Source of the DNA: Megamerina dolium
Lineage: Eukaryota; Arthropoda; Insecta; Diptera; Megamerinidae
Length of the DNA: 64,000 bases
NCBI GenBank assembly: GCA_963854835.1
Contig: OY978525.1
Coordinates: forward strand, 59,795,855-59,859,854
Direction of reading: 5' to 3'
Shown here in pieces: positions 61,313 to 64,000 of the stretch. Below the pieces are notes generated by a model that made no database searches, had not been told where the DNA came from, and was given only the letters and a program-made list of their open reading frames with translations. A program made the translations under genes and the position numbers. How positions within the stretch are numbered: position 1 is the first letter of the stretch; each line of letters opens with the position of its first letter.

Positions 61313-63049
61313 TATTCGAAGGGGGAATCTTTCTTAGATACCGTCCACCATAGACGGCATGTACGATTCATACTGTCCGCTAAAGGTACACCTCATTCGG
61401 GACCACGCCCAGTCAGTAATATCTTACTATGCTGGACTTGCGAACCAGTACGCCTACGTACTAAACCCTTAACTCCGACCTCTATAGCTTGTTTGTGTCC
61501 TGCGGGACCGCCGTTAAGCACTACTTCGCAGGACTAAGCTGAGCTAATATGCCTCTTCAAACATCCCGTACATGGCGTTCACACAGCTGCAGTTATATTT
61601 CTCCGCTGCCACTCCTTCTTCCTGAGCTCCTTGAGAGCTATTGCAGCCCATTCTTTCATCTTAAACCACACCAAACTCGATCGCAGCATATGGCTCACAA
61701 TGTTATCAGGTGTTATCCTTTCATTTATTATCTTCTCTATGGTCATTCTCTGCGTCTCAAATCTTAGGCAGAAGAAAAAGATATGCTGAGCGTTTTCGCC
61801 AACAGTGTTGCAGAATGAACATTCTGTCGCGTCATCATGACCGAATCTGTGGAGGTACTCTCTGAAACAACCATGGCCCGTCAAAAACTGCGTAAGGTAG
61901 TAGTCTGTCTCTCCGTGTCCTCTTTCGACCCAAGCTTGCACGTTTCTGATGAGCCTGTGGGTCCACCTCCCTTTTCCTGCGGCGTCCCATTGACTTTGCC
62001 ATTCATCTAGGCTCGTCTGTCTCTCCTCTTTCCGTTCGGTTGCCGTTAACCGTCTATTCAGGCTTTTGGTTCTGTTATATACTCTGCCCAACTCCGAGGC
62101 CATTATGTCCGGCGGCATAATGCCGGATATAATACCGGCACCTTCTTGTGACACTGTCCTAAATGCACATGCAACTCTAATAGCGCTTAACCTGAAAACT
62201 ATCTTCGCCTTCTTCGAGTATGTCTTTTGCCGCAGAGCTGCCCCCCATATAGGCGCCGCGTACATCAATATTGATTGACTGACTTTAGCCAGGAGCGCTC
62301 TCCTACTCTGGCTGGGGCCACCAATGTTGGCCATGATTCTCGTCAGAGCCGCTGTCATTGTTGCCGCCTTCCCGCAGGCTTTTTCGATATGCGCCTTGAA
62401 GTTGAGCCTCGTATCAATCATTACACCTAGATACCTCAACGAAGGTTGCGTTGTAATGTTGTAGCCGTCAATGTTTAGGGTGATTTTTTCGAGTTTTTTC
62501 CTGCTCGTGATAAGTACAGCCTCTGTTTTCTGTACCGCAAGCTGGAGCTTTGTCGTCGTGAGCCAATCCTTAATTTTCGAAGCTGTCTCTCTGTAGATGC
62601 TCTGAACTTGGGAGAGCTCCTTCGCAACGATCGTCACGGCAATGTCGTCCGCGTAGCCAATTATCTGGGCTTCTTTTGGCAATGGAAGGTTTAACACCCC
62701 ATCGTACAGCACGTTCCACAGTAGCGGGCCAAGTACAGATCCCTGCGGCACTCCACCCGTCACCACGTAGCTTTTGGGCCCTTCGTCCGTGTCATACAAC
62801 AGTAGTCTGTCAGACAGATAACTATTTATTATTCGCATTAGGTACGCTGGCGTTCCCTTTGCCTCCAATGCCCTCATAATAAGATGCCAGTTTGCCGAGT
62901 TGAAGGCATTTTGTACGTCTAGTGTCACTACTGCACAATATTTTTTATCGCCATGCATCCATCTAGTGCCTTCTATGGCCTTGCCAGCAATGTCCGTCAA
63001 TTTTCTAATTGCGTCTATGGTCGACCGATGCCTCCTGAAACCAAATTGG
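61272..63049 (-). mobile_element. R1-clade non-LTR retrotransposon, 5'-truncated, in a microsatellite
   Basis: The minus-strand copy has an open RT, a 3' UTR (61578-61312) and a poly(A) of about 40. Flanking ACACATATATATATAT on both sides is the likely target duplication. The 3' UTR matches 22370-22570. No rDNA flanks. Confidence 0.85.
61579..63049 (-). CDS. R1-clade ORF2: RT and C-terminal Cys/His domain, uninterrupted but truncated
   Basis: Open from the truncation point. [20 protein letters not shown] lies before the first ATG at 63000. [62 protein letters not shown] with the catalytic pair, [18 protein letters not shown] and [20 protein letters not shown]. The C-terminal half is typical of R1-clade proteins: [36 protein letters not shown] and [18 protein letters not shown], a Cys/Cys/His/Cys knuckle. 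No RNase H, as expected for R1. The N-terminal endonuclease is missing. No stops over 473 codons suggests a young copy. Confidence 0.9.
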
Positions 63050-63054
63050 TTCTA

Positions 63055-63255
<201 letters not shown>

Positions 63256-63399
63256 ATGTAAGCCACGGATTATACATACATAGGCCAATTATATTTTTCG
63301 CATTATATTTTTCTGCTCTGTCCCTCACTGAATGAATCGATAATCTCTGCGGAGGAAGATGTAGATGGAATAGAAGAGGTAAAGGAAGCATATCGATAG

Positions 63400-64000
63400 T
63401 GCTAGGTGGCTTATACTCGTTGCCCCATCTCCATGACCTAACAGTTATAGTACCTTCTCTGATCACTTCCCATACGCCAGCTACTCACAACACTACGGCT
63501 TACAATGTTGAGCATGTCTTTGCCTCTATTCAGTCGCCTCCATGCGATACAGCCTGATTTTCAGGCGATTATGTATCGTGGCCAAGTTTTCGCAATTTGT
63601 TTATGGCGTTATACCGCAACAATCCCCGTCTGTCGCCAGTGGGAAAACTATACCATTTGCTGCAAAAAACCCGAGGTGAAACACATAGCATCATTCAGTG
63701 TACTCCCTTGACTAATGATGGCTTCGTTCTTGCTTGGCACAATCTCGAGGAGAGGTATGAAAACAAGAGAATTCTGGTCAACTTACAGTTGAAATCCCTT
63801 TTCACTCTCCAGCCGATAACTCAAGAAACCGGCCTTAACTTAAAGCGACTGCAACGTACGATTAATGACAGCATCACACATCTTAAGCTGCTAAATGTTG
63901 ATACTTCTCATTGGGATGCGATTATCGTATACTTGTGTTCCAGGAAGATTCCCGACACAACTCTGTGTCTTTGGGAACAGTCGTTGAAGAATAAGCGCGA
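63400..64000 (+). pseudogene. BEL/Pao gag (DUF1759), continues beyond the window
   Basis: An open plus frame from about 63400 reads VEHVFASIQSPPCDTA, a TGA at 63555-63557, then FSGDYVSWPSFRNLFMALYR, SPVGKLYHLLQKTRGETHSI, FVLAWHNLEERYENKRILVN, LKRLQRTINDSITHLKLLNV and YLCSRKIPDTTLCLWEQSLK to the edge. This is the DUF1759 Gag core: F-S-G opening, 'K..yL...' helix, 'W..L..ryenkr.lv', 'LP......WE'. One stop in about 600 bases and the rest intact suggests a fairly young copy. The stretch 63255-63399 shows no clear coding. It belongs to a different BEL lineage from 4561-8434. The residues resemble, but are not identical to, the gag at 54163-56031. Confidence 0.85.

Noticed and set aside
61272..63049. 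An R1 insertion in 28S rDNA
   Set aside because: The flanks are AC/AT microsatellites with no rRNA sequence.

Overview
This 64 kb window is eukaryotic, AT-rich and made almost entirely of transposable-element remains. I recognise no host gene, rRNA, functional tRNA gene or CRISPR array. The mix (BEL/Pao and roo-like elements, 412/mdg1-like and other Ty3/gypsy elements, LOA-, R1- and RTE-type non-LTR elements, PIF/Harbinger and P/THAP remnants, DUF4817 mariner-like remnant, tRNA-headed SINE) fits a dipteran insect, perhaps a higher fly. The species is inference only. The region looks like intergenic or pericentromeric chromatin that has absorbed nested insertions.

Layout. 1-3017: pieces of LOA/I-type non-LTR elements. 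3067-4557: a repeat segment holding a Harbinger-derived element (3147-4019) and a Harbinger MITE (4029-4557). 4561-8434: a decayed BEL/Pao element. 8436-8940: PIF/Harbinger transposase fragment. 9015-13141: copy 1 of a Ty3/gypsy family whose Gag starts with a SAP-like motif ('SAP-gypsy'). 13142-16510: RTE-like copy A. 16511-20930: decayed LOA-type element. 20940-22590: R1-clade fragment. 22640-26930: roo-like BEL element with an env remnant, hit by a SINE and a 111-bp tandem duplication. 27388-33132: LTR fragments, gypsy gag-protease, THAP and mariner scraps, another non-LTR element, and the 3' part of SAP-gypsy copy 2. 33133-40671: nearly whole 412/mdg1-like element inserted into SAP-gypsy copy 2, which resumes at 40672-45953 and is also split by RTE copy B (42380-44195). 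45957-46990: BEL copy 2. 47260-47930: P/THAP transposase tail. 48255-49996: stacked MITEs in a repeat and a BEL LTR piece. 50225-57905: SAP-gypsy copy 3, split by an unusual 3.9 kb insertion (53887-57785) with 444-bp terminal INVERTED repeats, TG/CA ends, a 5-bp target duplication and an intact BEL-type gag ORF. 59704-61107: RTE copy C. 61186-63131: R1-clade copy in a microsatellite palindrome. 63400-64000: BEL gag running off the window.

How the parts relate. Related copies act as filled and empty sites for one another. SAP-gypsy copy 3 shows the empty site of RTE copy B. The repeat at 58255-58690 shows the empty site of the Harbinger MITE at 48783-49310, and BEL copy 2 shows the empty site of the 3147-4019 element. 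Two families carry identical crippling deletions in two copies each: SAP-gypsy lost its integrase core and BEL lost the catalytic-Glu segment of integrase. Deleted forms therefore seem to have multiplied with proteins supplied in trans. The best candidate for something undescribed is the inverted-repeat retroelement at 53887-57785.
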